Source of the DNA: Yoonia sp. BS5-3
GTDB taxonomy: Bacteria; Pseudomonadota; Alphaproteobacteria; Rhodobacterales; Rhodobacteraceae
Assembly (NCBI RefSeq): GCF_038069655.2
Contig: NZ_CP150951.2
Span: 3,126,001 to 3,190,000 of the forward strand
Reading direction: 5' to 3'
DNA: 64,000 nt
The notes under the pieces are model-generated. The model ran no database searches, had not been told where the DNA came from, and saw only the letters and a list, made by a program, of their open reading frames with translations. A program made the translations under genes and the position numbers. Below are positions 36,007 to 50,105 of this stretch, piece after piece. Every line of letters begins with the position of its first letter. Within the stretch, counting starts at the first letter, position 1.

Positions 36007-36720
36007 ATGCGTGTCTTGCTGGTTGAAGATGACCCAACAACGTCGAAAAGCATTGAATTAATGCTGACCCATGCAAACCTGAACGTCTATGCGACGGATT
36101 TGGGGGAGGAGGGGATCGATCTTGCGAAATTGTACGACTACGATCTGATCCTATTGGACTTGAATCTGCCGGATATGAATGGCCATGAGGTACTGCGTCA
36201 GCTGCGCCTTAGCCGTATCGATACGCCTATATTGATCCTCTCAGGGGATGATGGGACCGAAAGTAAGCTAAAAGGCTTTGGTTTTGGGGCGGATGATTAT
36301 CTGACCAAACCCTTCCACCGCGAAGAACTCGTGGCGCGTATTCATGCGATTATCCGGCGCTCAAAAGGGCACGCTCAGTCGATTATCAAAACCGGCCAAA
36401 TCTCTGTTAATCTTGACGCGAAAACGGTCGATGTTGGTGGCAGCACCGTACATCTGACCGGCAAGGAATATCAAATGCTTGAGCTGTTGAGCCTGCGAAA
36501 GGGCACAACACTGACCAAGGAAATGTTCCTGAACCATCTTTACGGCGGTATGGATGAACCTGAGCTGAAGATCATTGACGTGTTCATTTGCAAATTACGC
36601 AAAAAGCTGAGCGAAGCCACTTCGGGCGATAATTACATCGAAACGGTTTGGGGACGTGGCTACGTGCTGCGCGATCCCGAGCCTGTTGCCGAGGAAGAAA
36701 AACTGGCTGTCAGCGCCTAG
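36007..36720 (+). CDS. ctrA: Cell-cycle response regulator CtrA
   Basis: OmpR-type response regulator controlling cell cycle, motility and gene transfer in alphaproteobacteria. 237 residues. Receiver domain with Asp51 ([13 protein letters not shown]) as phosphoacceptor; C-terminal winged helix beginning near residue 130 ([14 protein letters not shown]) and ending [12 protein letters not shown]. In Rhodobacterales CtrA is usually not essential and governs flagella and gene transfer agents. SciP, its likely inhibitor, is encoded directly upstream. Confidence 0.96.
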   Translation: MRVLLVEDDPTTSKSIELMLTHANLNVYATDLGEEGIDLAKLYDYDLILLDLNLPDMNGHEVLRQLRLSRIDTPILILSGDDGTESKLKGFGFGADDYLTKPFHREELVARIHAIIRRSKGHAQSIIKTGQISVNLDAKTVDVGGSTVHLTGKEYQMLELLSLRKGTTLTKEMFLNHLYGGMDEPELKIIDVFICKLRKKLSEATSGDNYIETVWGRGYVLRDPEPVAEEEKLAVSA

Positions 36721-36810
36721 GGGGCTGCTAGCAATCACCACTCACGGAACCAATCGCCGATTTTGTTTTTCGCGCGCCATACTCTGGACGCTTGGATGAC
36801 GACTGTCTAA

Positions 36811-41162
<4,352 letters not shown>

Positions 41163-41169
41163 CCGAATA

Positions 41170-41194
41170 GTTCCCGAAATGTTCACAAATGTTC
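41170..41194. promoter_or_regulatory. LexA (SOS) box, distal
   Basis: GTTC-CCGAAAT-GTTC at 41170-41184 is an exact GTTC-N7-GTTC match to the alphaproteobacterial LexA operator. A third GTTC follows at 41191 with a 6-base gap. It lies about 80 bp before the start of the 40-residue membrane protein gene and 8 bp after the recG stop. Confidence 0.82.
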
Positions 41195-41243
41195 CAAAAA
41201 TGTCTTTACACAGGGTTAATGATATGAGAACAAAGTGGCAACA

Positions 41244-41258
41244 GAACATTAAAGGAAC
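41244..41258. promoter_or_regulatory. LexA (SOS) box, proximal
   Basis: GAAC-ATTAAAG-GAAC is the exact reverse complement form of GTTC-N7-GTTC. It overlaps the ribosome binding site of the small gene at 41264. Two perfect boxes before one short gene make LexA control very likely. Confidence 0.82.
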
Positions 41259-41263
41259 ATCAC

Positions 41264-41386
41264 ATGGCCGAAGAGATCAAATCTGTCATTTCCCGTTCGC
41301 GCGATACGCTGCTTGCTGACGCGCTGGGTGTTGCTGCTTTAGTGGTCATGCTTTTCGTTGGATTGGCCTTGCCCGGACTAATCTGA
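41264..41386 (+). CDS. Small SOS-controlled membrane protein (candidate division inhibitor)
   Basis: A 40-residue protein: a soluble N-terminal helix (MAEEIKSVISRSRDTLLAD) and one transmembrane segment (LGVAALVVMLFVGLALPGL). The ribosome binding site AAAGGAA stands before the ATG, and two perfect LexA boxes lie in the upstream gap. Its size and topology recall SidA of Caulobacter, an SOS-induced inner-membrane protein of 29 residues that halts division, but no sequence similarity is claimed. A strong terminator lies downstream at 41526. It is below the usual gene-finder length. Confidence 0.8.
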   Translation: MAEEIKSVISRSRDTLLADALGVAALVVMLFVGLALPGLI

Positions 41387-41525
41387 CTTGCCTGGCGATT
41401 GCGGCCGGTCCATCACACATTGCCCTGTCCCAAGAATGCAATGATTTGATGACCTGCCTGTCTTGTCCAACGCGGGGTTTTGCCTCCCCCAATGGAACAC
41501 CGGACCGGCCTGATCGTTCTTCCTG

Positions 41526-41563
41526 CCGCCGCCATCCTGTCCCGGATGTGCGGCGGTTTTTTT
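41526..41563 (+). terminator. Intrinsic terminator
   Basis: Stem CCGCCGC / GCGGCGG with an inner ATCC/GGAT pairing, followed by seven Ts. It ends plus-strand transcription from the ligA-recG-small-protein run and overlaps the last codon of the convergent IscU-like gene. Confidence 0.85.
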
Positions 41564-42008
41564 ATGCGCTGGCTTTGTATGTTTGGATCGCCTCAAGCGT
41601 GGCATCAAAGGCCAACATGATTGAAGCATGTCTGTTCTTATAATCCTTGGCAGGCTCCAGAACGGCGAGCCCTTCAAATGGTGCCGATGGCACAGGGCCA
41701 CCATGTTTCAGCATATTAGACAGCTCTTCCCGCCCTTTTTCAATCACGCCGATCGGTTGGCCCACGATCGCTCCGCCCACAACCGCCGCCGCTGCCTGAC
41801 CCAGCGCACAGGCTTTCACATCCTGCCCGTAATCGGTCACCACCCCATCTGTCAGGGTCAGATCAACTGTCACGGTTGATCCGCAAAGCGGCGCGCGCTT
41901 TTTGGCCGTGGCAGTGGGCATATACAGCCGGGCGGTGCGCGGCATATCTGCAGCCAATGCAAGGATCCGCCCTGAATAAAGTTTGATCATGTCGTTTTCG
42001 GCTGACAT
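41562..42008 (-). CDS. IscU/NifU-like scaffold protein lacking one cluster cysteine
   Basis: 148 residues of the IscU/NifU N-terminal family. It has Cys42 (PLCGSTV) and Cys67 (VKACALGQA), equivalent to Cys37 and Cys63 of IscU. The third position is altered: the IscU motif His-Cys (H105, C106) reads His127-Ala128 (NRHASIMLA), and the IscU Asp39 is Ser44. It is therefore unlikely to assemble a cluster in the usual way and may be a sulfur- or metal-binding derivative. No isc/suf genes are adjacent. Confidence 0.82.
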   Translation of the reverse strand: MSAENDMIKLYSGRILALAADMPRTARLYMPTATAKKRAPLCGSTVTVDLTLTDGVVTDYGQDVKACALGQAAAAVVGGAIVGQPIGVIEKGREELSNMLKHGGPVPSAPFEGLAVLEPAKDYKNRHASIMLAFDATLEAIQTYKASA

Positions 42009-42075
42009 CTTGTTTGCCCTTCATGCTGACCCCCATTAGATAGACCGCGATGAAACCATTGCAAAGGTTTTCGAC

Positions 42076-42450
42076 ATGACCTTCGATCCAGCGTCTCTGA
42101 CTTATAATGAGGCCGGGCTGATCCCCGCTATCGCGCAAGACACCACATCAGGTGAGGTGTTGATGATGGCATGGATGAACGCCGAATCCGTCGCGCGCAC
42201 ATTGCAGACCGGGCAGGTGACCTATTGGTCCCGCTCGCGCCAGGAATTTTGGGTCAAAGGGGCAACCAGCGGCCATACCCAAACCCTTGTCGATTTCCGC
42301 ATCGATTGTGACCGCGACTGTTTGTTGGTTGAGGTCGAACAGGTTGGTGCCGCCTGCCACACGGGCCGCCGCACCTGTTTTTATACGGCCGTGCAGGACG
42401 GGGCCGAAATTGAGGTCGTCAAACTGCCGGAAGACCCACCATCCGTCTGA
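42076..42450 (+). CDS. hisI: Phosphoribosyl-AMP cyclohydrolase
   Basis: Third step of histidine synthesis; opens the purine ring of phosphoribosyl-AMP. 124 residues without the HisE domain. Metal-site motifs present: [11 protein letters not shown] and [12 protein letters not shown], plus [19 protein letters not shown]. Its 3' end overlaps the convergent gluQ gene by 32 bases. The start is an ATG 67 bp from the divergent IscU-like gene. Confidence 0.95.
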   Translation: MTFDPASLTYNEAGLIPAIAQDTTSGEVLMMAWMNAESVARTLQTGQVTYWSRSRQEFWVKGATSGHTQTLVDFRIDCDRDCLLVEVEQVGAACHTGRRTCFYTAVQDGAEIEVVKLPEDPPSV

Positions 42451-43255
42451 TATCATTGGGGGTTGCGCCCTCATCACGATATTTGCTTATGGCGCGCGCA
42501 TCGTCGCGTTTGGCCAGCCGTTTGCCTGCGTCATCGCGGATCAGCTTGTGGTGATGATAGATCGGGGTTGGCAGGTTCAGCAGCTTTTGCAGCAGCACAT
42601 GGATTGGCGTGCTATCGGCCAGATCTGCCCCACGGATCACATGGCTGATCTTTTGTGCCGCGTCATCAAGCACGACTGAAAGATGGTACGACGTTCCCAT
42701 ATTGCGCCGCGCCAAGACAACATCGCCGATGGTCTGAACAAAGGCCTCTGGCCCGAAAACCTGTTTTTTGTCCGGGGTGCTATCTTCGGTCCAAGCAACG
42801 GTGGCCGCTGCCCGCCGCATATCCAGCCGTAGGGCCATATCGCCCATCACATCTGGTCGCGGTTTGTCGCGGCATGTCCCCGGATAAATCACCCCATCAG
42901 GCCCGTATTGCAGCGCCCCTTCCTGCGGGGCGGCGGCTGCTTGTTGAATATCGCGCCTTGTGCAATTGCACGGATAAAGCAGGCCTTGGTCCCAAAGTGT
43001 ATGCAAGGCGGTTTGATAGACTGGCAGCCGCTCTGATTGGCGCATGACGGGGGTGGCCCAGGATAGGCCCAACCAATGCAGATCATCGTAAATCTGCGCC
43101 TCCCATTCCGGCCTTGCGCGGCTTTGATCGATATCCTCGATCCGCAGCAGAAAAACGCCGCCGGCCGCCTTTGCCATGTCATGCGCAAGTATCGCCGAAT
43201 AGGCGTGCCCCAAATGCAAAGGCCCCGTGGGCGAGGGGGCAAAGCGGGTGATCAA
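42419..43255 (-). CDS. gluQ: Glutamyl-Q tRNA(Asp) synthetase
   Basis: Attaches glutamate to queuosine-34 of tRNA(Asp). 278 residues: a GluRS catalytic domain without the anticodon-binding part. HIGH-like motif [22 protein letters not shown], and the KMSKS-like stretch appears as [17 protein letters not shown]. Start is a TTG that overlaps the trmFO stop (TTGA), so the pair is coupled. This gluQ-hisI convergent overlap leaves no spacer. Confidence 0.93.
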   Translation of the reverse strand: MITRFAPSPTGPLHLGHAYSAILAHDMAKAAGGVFLLRIEDIDQSRARPEWEAQIYDDLHWLGLSWATPVMRQSERLPVYQTALHTLWDQGLLYPCNCTRRDIQQAAAAPQEGALQYGPDGVIYPGTCRDKPRPDVMGDMALRLDMRRAAATVAWTEDSTPDKKQVFGPEAFVQTIGDVVLARRNMGTSYHLSVVLDDAAQKISHVIRGADLADSTPIHVLLQKLLNLPTPIYHHHKLIRDDAGKRLAKRDDARAISKYRDEGATPNDIRRMVGLPAV

Positions 43256-44616
43256 GCGGCGTTTTGGGCGGTTTGACCCAGCCAGGCCTGCCAGTCGGCC
43301 TTGGCGCGGTCTGTATAGGCTTTGTACCGATCCTTGCGGTTACGCCGCCCACCTTTGATCCCGTCGACAGGCGGGAAAAGCCCAAAGTTGACGTTCATTG
43401 GTTGGAATGTCTTCGCCTCGGCGCCGCCGGTGATATGGGTCACAAGCGCGCCCATTGCGGTGGTGCCAGGGACGGGCGGCAAGGTTTGCCCCGATAGCTC
43501 GGCCACCGCGAGCCGCCCGGCAAGCAAACCCATCGCCGCGCTTTCGACATAGCCTTCGACCCCTGTGATCTGACCAGCAAAGCGCAGATGCGGTTTTGCG
43601 CGAAGCCGCATTTGATCATCCAGTAGTGTTGGCGAATTGATGAAAGTGTTACGATGAATGCCGCCAAGACGGGCGAATTCAGCGGCCTCCAACCCGGGAA
43701 TCATTTTGAAAACAGACTTTTGCGCGCCGTATTTCATCTTGGTCTGGAAGCCGACAATATTAAACAATGTCCCCAGCGCATTGTCCCGGCGCAGCTGCAC
43801 CACCGCATAGGGCTTGTTGTCCGGATCATGGGCATTGGTCAGCCCAACCGGTTTCATTGGCCCAAAACGCAGGGTTTCGCGGCCACGTTCGGCCATCACC
43901 TCAATCGGCAAACAGCCATCAAAATAGCCAGCGGTTTCGCCTTCCTTGAACGTCGTTTTTTCGGCGGCGAGCAGCGCGTCGATAAAGGCCTCGTATTCCG
44001 CCTTGGTCATAGGGCAGTTCAAATAGGCTGTCCGTTCAGCCTCAGTCTCGCCTTTGTCGTAGCGCGATTGCATCCAGGCTTTGCCCATGTCGATGCTTTC
44101 GGCATAGACAATGGGCGCGATCGCGTCGAAAAAGGCTAGCGCCTCGGCGCCGGTCTCAGCCTGTATCGCCTCGGCCAAACTGCCAGAGGTCAGCGGCCCG
44201 GTGGCAATGATCCAGTGTCCGTCATCGGGCAGGGTGGTGATTTCATCATAGGAAATGCGGATATTGGGATGATCTTGCAATGCCTTGGTGACGCTTTGGG
44301 CAAAGGGATCACGATCAACGGCCAGCGCGCCGCCCGCAGGCAAGCGGTGCTTATGTGCGGTTTGCATGATCAGCCCACCGGCCTGCATCATTTCCCAATG
44401 CAACAGGCCCACTGCGTTTTGTTCATGATCGTCAGAGCGAAATGAGTTTGAACACACCATCTCGCCCAGATTGCCCGTGCGGTGGGCGAAGGTTTCGACC
44501 TTTGGGCGCATCTCGTGGATCGTGACCTGAAGGCCTGCATTTGCAGCCTGCCATGCGGCCTCTGACCCGGCCATGCCGCCACCGATAATATTAAGCATCT
44601 GTGTCATGACAGACAT
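43252..44616 (-). CDS. trmFO: Methylenetetrahydrofolate-tRNA-(uracil-5-)-methyltransferase
   Basis: Folate- and FAD-dependent enzyme that makes m5U54 in the tRNA T-loop. About 454 residues. Dinucleotide-binding motif [14 protein letters not shown], then [23 protein letters not shown] and C-terminal NVNFGLFPP. The frame is open to 44673, but those codons lie inside the terminator at 44639-44669, so the true start is one of three ATGs at 44616, 44607 or 44598. Confidence 0.95.
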   Translation of the reverse strand: MSVMTQMLNIIGGGMAGSEAAWQAANAGLQVTIHEMRPKVETFAHRTGNLGEMVCSNSFRSDDHEQNAVGLLHWEMMQAGGLIMQTAHKHRLPAGGALAVDRDPFAQSVTKALQDHPNIRISYDEITTLPDDGHWIIATGPLTSGSLAEAIQAETGAEALAFFDAIAPIVYAESIDMGKAWMQSRYDKGETEAERTAYLNCPMTKAEYEAFIDALLAAEKTTFKEGETAGYFDGCLPIEVMAERGRETLRFGPMKPVGLTNAHDPDNKPYAVVQLRRDNALGTLFNIVGFQTKMKYGAQKSVFKMIPGLEAAEFARLGGIHRNTFINSPTLLDDQMRLRAKPHLRFAGQITGVEGYVESAAMGLLAGRLAVAELSGQTLPPVPGTTAMGALVTHITGGAEAKTFQPMNVNFGLFPPVDGIKGGRRNRKDRYKAYTDRAKADWQAWLGQTAQNAA

Positions 44617-44638
44617 GTAGAACGACACCCAAAAAATG

Positions 44639-44669
44639 AAAAGGCCCCGCCGGGATGGCGGGGCCTTTT
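44639..44669 (-). terminator. Intrinsic terminator of the barrel-protein gene
   Basis: Perfect 13-bp stem (AAAAGGCCCCGCC / GGCGGGGCCTTTT) with a 5-base loop, followed by a T-rich end on either strand. It lies 24 bases after the stop of the minus-strand gene and before the trmFO start. Confidence 0.9.
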
Positions 44670-44692
44670 GCATATAGATCGGTCAAAAGACG

Positions 44693-45592
44693 TTATACGC
44701 CCAAATCGAAGATGAAGAGAGGCGAGACGCCCGACCAGAAATCGTCGCTGGAATCCTGTGCGATCGTTGCGTCCAAACGCGCGCGATCACCTGTTTCATA
44801 GGTCAGCAAGACACGGACGAAGTCGACAGTCGCGCCTTCATCCAAGTCTATTTGGCCAACACTGCCATCAATCCAAAGATCGTCAAGGAAGCTATAGCCA
44901 CCACTGATCTGGATGGTACGGTCATTGAATTCGGCGCCAACAAAGGTTTCAAAAGCACCGCCAGCGCGGAATTCTTCACCAAAGGTATAGTTGCCACGCA
45001 GCCCGAACACGTTTCCGTCGATCTCGGTATTACCGGTGACAAATGCGCGCGCGTCTACTGCACCAGCATCAAAATTGGCGTGCAACTGATAGACCGATCC
45101 TTCACTGGCGGAATTCGAAACGAAAAGCCCGCCCACTTCAAATCCATCAGAGAGGCCATAGCGCCCAAAAAGTGCCGTTTGCGACTCGTCATCTTCCAAC
45201 AATGTGTAGTTGATGGCTGCACCATAAGCCGAGGTCACATATTGCCCGAAAAGCTCATAGCTGGTGCTTTCATCGGTATCACCTGAGCGATTAATCAGGC
45301 CGGCCCCCGCTAAAATTTCTGGTGTGACAACATAGCCACCCCAAATTCCAAGATCGCTGAAACTGCCATCGCCAACGTCGCTGGATACGGACGTGTTATC
45401 GAATATGGCCCCGAAGACATATTGATCGCGTTCGTAATCAATTGCCCCTTGGAAAAACCCCAATGTGGGATCACCGAATTCACCTGTATGCGCCTGGTAG
45501 TCATAGCTTAGTCGGGTGTAGCTAATTCCTTCCGAAGACGCCGCACTGGCAAGCACTGCAAATGCTGCGGCCGTCAAAACTATACGTTGCAT
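44693..45592 (-). CDS. Exported outer-membrane beta-barrel protein A
   Basis: 299 residues with a signal peptide (RIVLTAAAFAVLASAASSEG). Alternating short amphipathic strands joined by Asp/Gly/Ser-rich turns (GGYVVTPEILAGAGLINRSG, FEVGGLFVSNSASEGS) indicate an outer-membrane barrel of porin-like build. The protein ends in FIFDLGV rather than the usual terminal Phe. Substrate unknown. It neighbours a second barrel gene in the same direction, of similar style but different length. Confidence 0.72.
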   Translation of the reverse strand: MQRIVLTAAAFAVLASAASSEGISYTRLSYDYQAHTGEFGDPTLGFFQGAIDYERDQYVFGAIFDNTSVSSDVGDGSFSDLGIWGGYVVTPEILAGAGLINRSGDTDESTSYELFGQYVTSAYGAAINYTLLEDDESQTALFGRYGLSDGFEVGGLFVSNSASEGSVYQLHANFDAGAVDARAFVTGNTEIDGNVFGLRGNYTFGEEFRAGGAFETFVGAEFNDRTIQISGGYSFLDDLWIDGSVGQIDLDEGATVDFVRVLLTYETGDRARLDATIAQDSSDDFWSGVSPLFIFDLGV

Positions 45593-45759
45593 TTTTAACC
45601 TCTATGGTGAAGCCCCCACAGGATGAATGCGCTATATGTTGTTGATTGGCAAAGACTTTTTTACTTTTTCAGAAAATGATGCAGCATAGCTGCATGTTTA
45701 TCACAAGTCATGAGGTCGACCACTAGTCATGACCGACCCCTCCGCGTAATTACACGATC

Positions 45760-46488
45760 TTAGAACTCCACATCATCCAATGACGCGAAATCGACGATTT
45801 CGTAATATCCCCTGCGATCAAAGGTTGTTCCAGGCTTCGCGCCTAGGTCAATCACCGCAGCAAGAACAAAATACGGCTCCTCAATTTCGATCGTTGCTTC
45901 TTCGGCTGTAAACACACCGTAAATCGCCGAAAAACGAGGGCCGGATTGCAAGGTATATTCTGCACCAATTTCAAAAACAGTGGCACTTACATCTTCGACA
46001 GTGAACTTATCAAATGACACGATGCCACTGAACCCGCTTCCTACATTATAGCTGGCGGAAGCGCCCAAGAAAGTTCCATCATCTTCGCTATCGCTTTGAG
46101 AACCGAAATAGGCCTGGATGTCGCCGATCCCAAAATCATAAGCAGCTTCAATACCAAATAGTTCGGTTGTTACGTCGTCAATTCGGTCCTGTCCAAAAAA
46201 CAAACCAACGCTAGTAGCTGAATCGACCGCGTAGATTGCATGCCCTGTCAGGTTTGATACGTCTGATTCAGTGAATTCGAAATCGTAAAATGAAAGGTCC
46301 AGCGCGGCAGAGAACTGCGAAATTAAGCCGAATTCGGCAGAAGCGAAATAATTCACCCCGCCAAATTCATCGATATCTGGAAAGCTGCTGTATTCCAGTC
46401 CAATCGTCGCCCCAGTAAAGCCCTGCGCCATGGCTGTTGTTGCACCTGCGGCGACAAGCACCGTTGAAAGAAGAAGTTTACTGATCAT
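45760..46488 (-). CDS. Exported outer-membrane beta-barrel protein B
   Basis: 242 residues with a signal peptide (KLLLSTVLVAAGATTAMAQG). The rest is strand-and-turn alternation rich in Asp, Glu, Phe, Tyr and Gly, ending in F as expected for BAM-assembled barrels. It shares style with the following barrel gene (Asp-rich turns, YELF-like segments), suggesting ancient duplication, but a direct alignment is not obvious. Function unknown. Confidence 0.7.
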   Translation of the reverse strand: MISKLLLSTVLVAAGATTAMAQGFTGATIGLEYSSFPDIDEFGGVNYFASAEFGLISQFSAALDLSFYDFEFTESDVSNLTGHAIYAVDSATSVGLFFGQDRIDDVTTELFGIEAAYDFGIGDIQAYFGSQSDSEDDGTFLGASASYNVGSGFSGIVSFDKFTVEDVSATVFEIGAEYTLQSGPRFSAIYGVFTAEEATIEIEEPYFVLAAVIDLGAKPGTTFDRRGYYEIVDFASLDDVEF

Positions 46489-46707
46489 CTGAATCGCCCT
46501 TCGTTTTGCATTTGCCTATCTATTACCCATCCCGGCTGATGGGTCTATCGTGCTGCGACGACCTTAGGTTAGGTTGGGCAACATACTGTGACCTCGACGC
46601 CACCGAACTGGCCGCTAACGCCTTGTCATTGAGCCGCTTTCCGCCCAATGAGCATATATCCGCCGGTCAGCGCGTCCTGTTGCAAAAATTTGGCGCCAAA
46701 AGCGAAA

Positions 46708-46733
46708 CGGGCGCGGAATTGCCCACGCCCGTC
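46708..46733 (-). terminator. Probable gyrA terminator
   Basis: Stem ACGGGCG / CGCCCGT with a 12-base loop; on the minus strand it is followed by TTTCGCTTTT. It lies 27 bases after the gyrA stop. The surrounding 46489-46759 gap shows no credible gene. Confidence 0.6.
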
Positions 46734-46759
46734 CGTCATTCAGTCACAATCGTCAGATG

Positions 46760-49504
46760 CTAAACGTCATCAGCCGTGTCATCAGCCTCGTCGCCCTGAT
46801 CGGCGATCCAAGCCACGCTGACGACGGTTTCATCTTTACCGGTGTCAAACACCTTGACCCCGCCAGCGCCGCGTGAGCGGAAGCTGATCCCGTCGATCGG
46901 CACGCGGATGGATTGCCCCGTGGAGGTGACCAGCATGATCTGATCGGACAGTTCGACCGGGAAAGAAGTCACAAGGGCCCCGCCGCGCATTGCCTTGTCC
47001 ATGGCCGCAACGCCCATGCCGCCCCGTCCTCGGACCGGGTAGTCATGACTGGACGATAGCTTGCCTGAACCTTTGGCCGTGATGGTCAGGATCAGGTTTT
47101 CAGCGGCCGACATTTCAGCATAGCGTTCCTGGCTGATCTGACCGGGGGCGGCTTCTTCGTCTTCGTTCTCGGCGTCATCTGCCAGCCCGGCCATGGCCCG
47201 ACGCATTTTCAGGTAGGCGGCGCGTTCATCGGCTTCTGCCTTGAAGTGGCGAATGATCGACATGGAGACGACCGCATCATCGCCCTTGAGGTTGATGCCG
47301 CGCACCCCGACAGATGAGCGCGAGTTGAAGACCCGCACATCGGTGGCAGGGAAGCGGATCGCCCGGCCTGAATCGGTGACCAGCATCACGTCATCATCGT
47401 TCGACGCGATGCGCGCATTGATCAGCGTCGTGCCTTCATGTTCGCCTTCAAACTTCATGGCGATCTTGCCGTTGCGCATCACATTTGTGAAGTCTGACAG
47501 CTTGTTACGCCGCACAGTTCCGGCAGAGGTCGCGAAGACGACTTGCAAATCGTCCCATTCTTCCTCGGGCCGGTCGACGGGCATGATGGCTGCAATCGAC
47601 ACACCCTGCGGGATCGGCAGGATGTTGACGATGGCCTTGCCCTTGGCCGTCCGGTTGCCCAGCGGCAGGCGCCATGTCTTCAGCTTATAGACCATCCCGT
47701 CGGTGGTGAAGAACAACAGCTGCGTATGCGTGTTGGCCACAAAGAGGGTGGTGACAACATCCTCTTCTTTTGTGGCCATCGACGACAGGCCCTTGCCGCC
47801 GCGCCGCTGCGCGCGGAAATCGGCCAGCGCGGTGCGCTTGATATAACCCCCGGATGTGACGGTGACGACCATGTCTTCTTTTTCGATCAGGTCTTCGTCT
47901 TCCATATCGCCGGACCAGTCGACGATTTCGGTGCGACGGGGGACGGCGAAGAGCTTTTTCACTTCGTTCATCTCATCGCGGATGATCTGCATGATCCGTT
48001 CGCGCGATCCGAGAATTTCCAGGTATTCCCGTATCTTGGCGGCCAATTCTTGCAACTCGTCGGTGACTTCCTGAACCCCGATTTGGGTCAGGCGTTGCAA
48101 GCGCAGCTCAAGGATCGCGCGCGCCTGGGTCTCGGACAGGTTGTAGGTGCCGTCATCGTTGGCGGTATGGGTCGGATCATCAATCAGCTTGATGTATTCT
48201 AAGATGCTTTCGGCGGGCCAGCGGCGCGTCATTAGCTTTTCGCGCGCGGTGGCCGCATCCGCGGAGGAGCGGATGGTGTTCACCACCTCGTCGATGTTTG
48301 TGACAGCCACGGCCAGACCACAAAGCACATGCGCCCGTTCGCGCGCTTTGCGCAGCTCAAATGCAGTGCGGCGGGCGACGACCTCTTCGCGGAAATCGAC
48401 GAAAGAGGTCAGGAAGGCGCGCAGGTTCAGTGTTTCAGGCTTGCCGCCATTCAGCGCCAGCATGTTGCAACCAAAGCTGGTTTGCATCGGCGTAAAGCGG
48501 AAGAGTTGGTTCAGCACGACCTCGGCCGTCGCATCACGCTTCAGTTCGATGACGACTCGCACGCCGTTCCGGTCGGATTCGTCCTGAACATGGGCAATGC
48601 CTTCGATCCGCTTGTCACGTGCAGCCTCGGCGATGCGGTCGATCATCGTGGCCTTGTTCACCTGATAGGGGATTTCTTCGATGATGATGGCGTAGCGATC
48701 CTTGCGGATTTCTTCGACCCTGGTTTTGGCCCGGATCACGACGGAGCCGCGCCCTTCGAGATAGGCTTTGCGCGCGCCAGAGCGGCCCAGAATGATCCCG
48801 CCGGTGGGGAAGTCTGGAGCAGGGATGTATTCGATCAGCGCCTCCGAAGACATATCCGGATCGTCGATCAGCGCTAGTGTCGCCTCGATCACTTCGCCTA
48901 GATTATGGGGCGGGATGTTGGTGGCCATGCCGACAGCGATACCGCCAGCGCCGTTGACCAGCATGTTCGGAAAGCGTGAGGGCAGGACGGTGGGTTCCCG
49001 TTCCTTACCATCGTAATTATCCATAAAATCAACGGTTTCCTTAGGCAGGTCTTCCGTCATGTATTGCGCGACTTTGGCAAGCCGGCTTTCGGTGTAGCGC
49101 ATCGCGGCCGCGCCATCGCCGTCCATAGAGCCAAAGTTGCCCTGACCATCGATCAGCATCAGCGACATCGAGAAATCCTGCGCCATGCGCACGAGCGCGT
49201 CATAGATCGCCCCATCCCCATGCGGGTGGTAAGAGCCCATGACATCGCCCACGGATTTCGCTGACTTTCGATAGGGTTTGTCGGCAGTGATGCCTTTCTC
49301 ATACATCGAATAAATGATGCGCCGGTGCACAGGTTTTAAGCCGTCGCGCAAATCGGGGATCGCGCGGGAGACGATGACGCTCATCGCGTAATCGAGGTAG
49401 CTGGTCTTCAGCTCGTGTTCGATTGTGACCGCAGGCCCGTCATAAGCGGATTTCGCAGGCGGATTTTCGTCTTCGTTTTCAGGTGTTTCCGGGGTGTCGT
49501 TCAC
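46760..49504 (-). CDS. gyrA: DNA gyrase subunit A
   Basis: Type II topoisomerase subunit that cuts and religates DNA. 914 residues, GTG start. Catalytic Tyr137 in [10 protein letters not shown], GyrA box QRRGGKG, and six C-terminal beta-pinwheel blades. In the quinolone-resistance region the sequence reads [10 protein letters not shown]: Gly98 stands where E. coli has Ser83, while Asp102 (E. coli Asp87) is kept. A stretch of acidic residues ([13 protein letters not shown]) is inserted in the C-terminal part. Confidence 0.97.
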   Translation of the reverse strand: MNDTPETPENEDENPPAKSAYDGPAVTIEHELKTSYLDYAMSVIVSRAIPDLRDGLKPVHRRIIYSMYEKGITADKPYRKSAKSVGDVMGSYHPHGDGAIYDALVRMAQDFSMSLMLIDGQGNFGSMDGDGAAAMRYTESRLAKVAQYMTEDLPKETVDFMDNYDGKEREPTVLPSRFPNMLVNGAGGIAVGMATNIPPHNLGEVIEATLALIDDPDMSSEALIEYIPAPDFPTGGIILGRSGARKAYLEGRGSVVIRAKTRVEEIRKDRYAIIIEEIPYQVNKATMIDRIAEAARDKRIEGIAHVQDESDRNGVRVVIELKRDATAEVVLNQLFRFTPMQTSFGCNMLALNGGKPETLNLRAFLTSFVDFREEVVARRTAFELRKARERAHVLCGLAVAVTNIDEVVNTIRSSADAATAREKLMTRRWPAESILEYIKLIDDPTHTANDDGTYNLSETQARAILELRLQRLTQIGVQEVTDELQELAAKIREYLEILGSRERIMQIIRDEMNEVKKLFAVPRRTEIVDWSGDMEDEDLIEKEDMVVTVTSGGYIKRTALADFRAQRRGGKGLSSMATKEEDVVTTLFVANTHTQLLFFTTDGMVYKLKTWRLPLGNRTAKGKAIVNILPIPQGVSIAAIMPVDRPEEEWDDLQVVFATSAGTVRRNKLSDFTNVMRNGKIAMKFEGEHEGTTLINARIASNDDDVMLVTDSGRAIRFPATDVRVFNSRSSVGVRGINLKGDDAVVSMSIIRHFKAEADERAAYLKMRRAMAGLADDAENEDEEAAPGQISQERYAEMSAAENLILTITAKGSGKLSSSHDYPVRGRGGMGVAAMDKAMRGGALVTSFPVELSDQIMLVTSTGQSIRVPIDGISFRSRGAGGVKVFDTGKDETVVSVAWIADQGDEADDTADDV

Positions 49505-49700
49505 GTAGGCCGCCTGTCGTTACTAGCACTTCTATATTTTGTTTCGGACAATCTATCAGACACTTGATATAGGGCGCAATGGTGTAAAGGAGGCTTTATT
49601 AGCAGCCGTGGCACACTGGTGCTAGTGATCTGTTTTCATTGACATAATTAACCCGTTCGTAATGCTGATCCCACAAGATCAAGAAACGAAAGGTAAGATC

Positions 49701-49967
49701 ATGCAGTCAGAGACAGAATTGATGATGAAGGGCTATGGGCTGACCACGGCGGAAATGTTCTATCATATGCCAGACCATCCGCATGTGTTGAACACATTTG
49801 TCTGGCAGGATTACGATCTGGCGCCAGATCACGATAAGCTGTTGAAATTTATTAGCTTCTGGCAAGCTGAATTGGATGGCCCGCTACATTCTGTGCGCTT
49901 TGTCCATCGCAAAATGATCAGCGCGGGCGCGTGGCGGCATGTCACTGGTGAGTTTCATTATCACTAG
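49701..49967 (+). CDS. usg: Usg family protein
   Basis: 88 residues. Matches the alphaproteobacterial Usg family (first described near the trp genes): LMMKGYGLTTAEMFYHMPD, LNTFVWQDYDLAPDH and LHSVRFVH are characteristic. Function unknown. The ATG at 49701 follows AAGG by 7 bases; the frame from 49662 is not needed. A TTGACA at 49639-49644 is a possible -35 element, without a clear -10. Confidence 0.88.
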   Translation: MQSETELMMKGYGLTTAEMFYHMPDHPHVLNTFVWQDYDLAPDHDKLLKFISFWQAELDGPLHSVRFVHRKMISAGAWRHVTGEFHYH

Positions 49968-49978
49968 TCGGAAGATCG

Positions 49979-50004
49979 CGTACAGAATGCGTACATATGC
50001 TGTA
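49979..50004. repeat. 26-bp dispersed repeat, copy 2
   Basis: 24 of 26 bases match 10811-10836. Here GTAC units occur three times (49980, 49991 and 50002), about one helical turn apart. It lies between the convergent usg and small-lipoprotein genes, so it is not obviously a promoter site here. The rest of the 49968-50105 gap shows no gene. Confidence 0.5.
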
Positions 50005-50105
50005 CATACACGCGCCCCGGTTCTGGCCGATCAAGCGCGCATGTAACGCGGGTTCACCAGACGCGGACCCGTTGGCGCATGCCGCCGAAAAACTGGCCCA
50101 GAAAA

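Noticed and set aside
44617-44673. Longer TrmFO N-terminus from 44673
   Set aside because: These codons run through a perfect intrinsic terminator and do not resemble the family; the start is at 44616 or just after.
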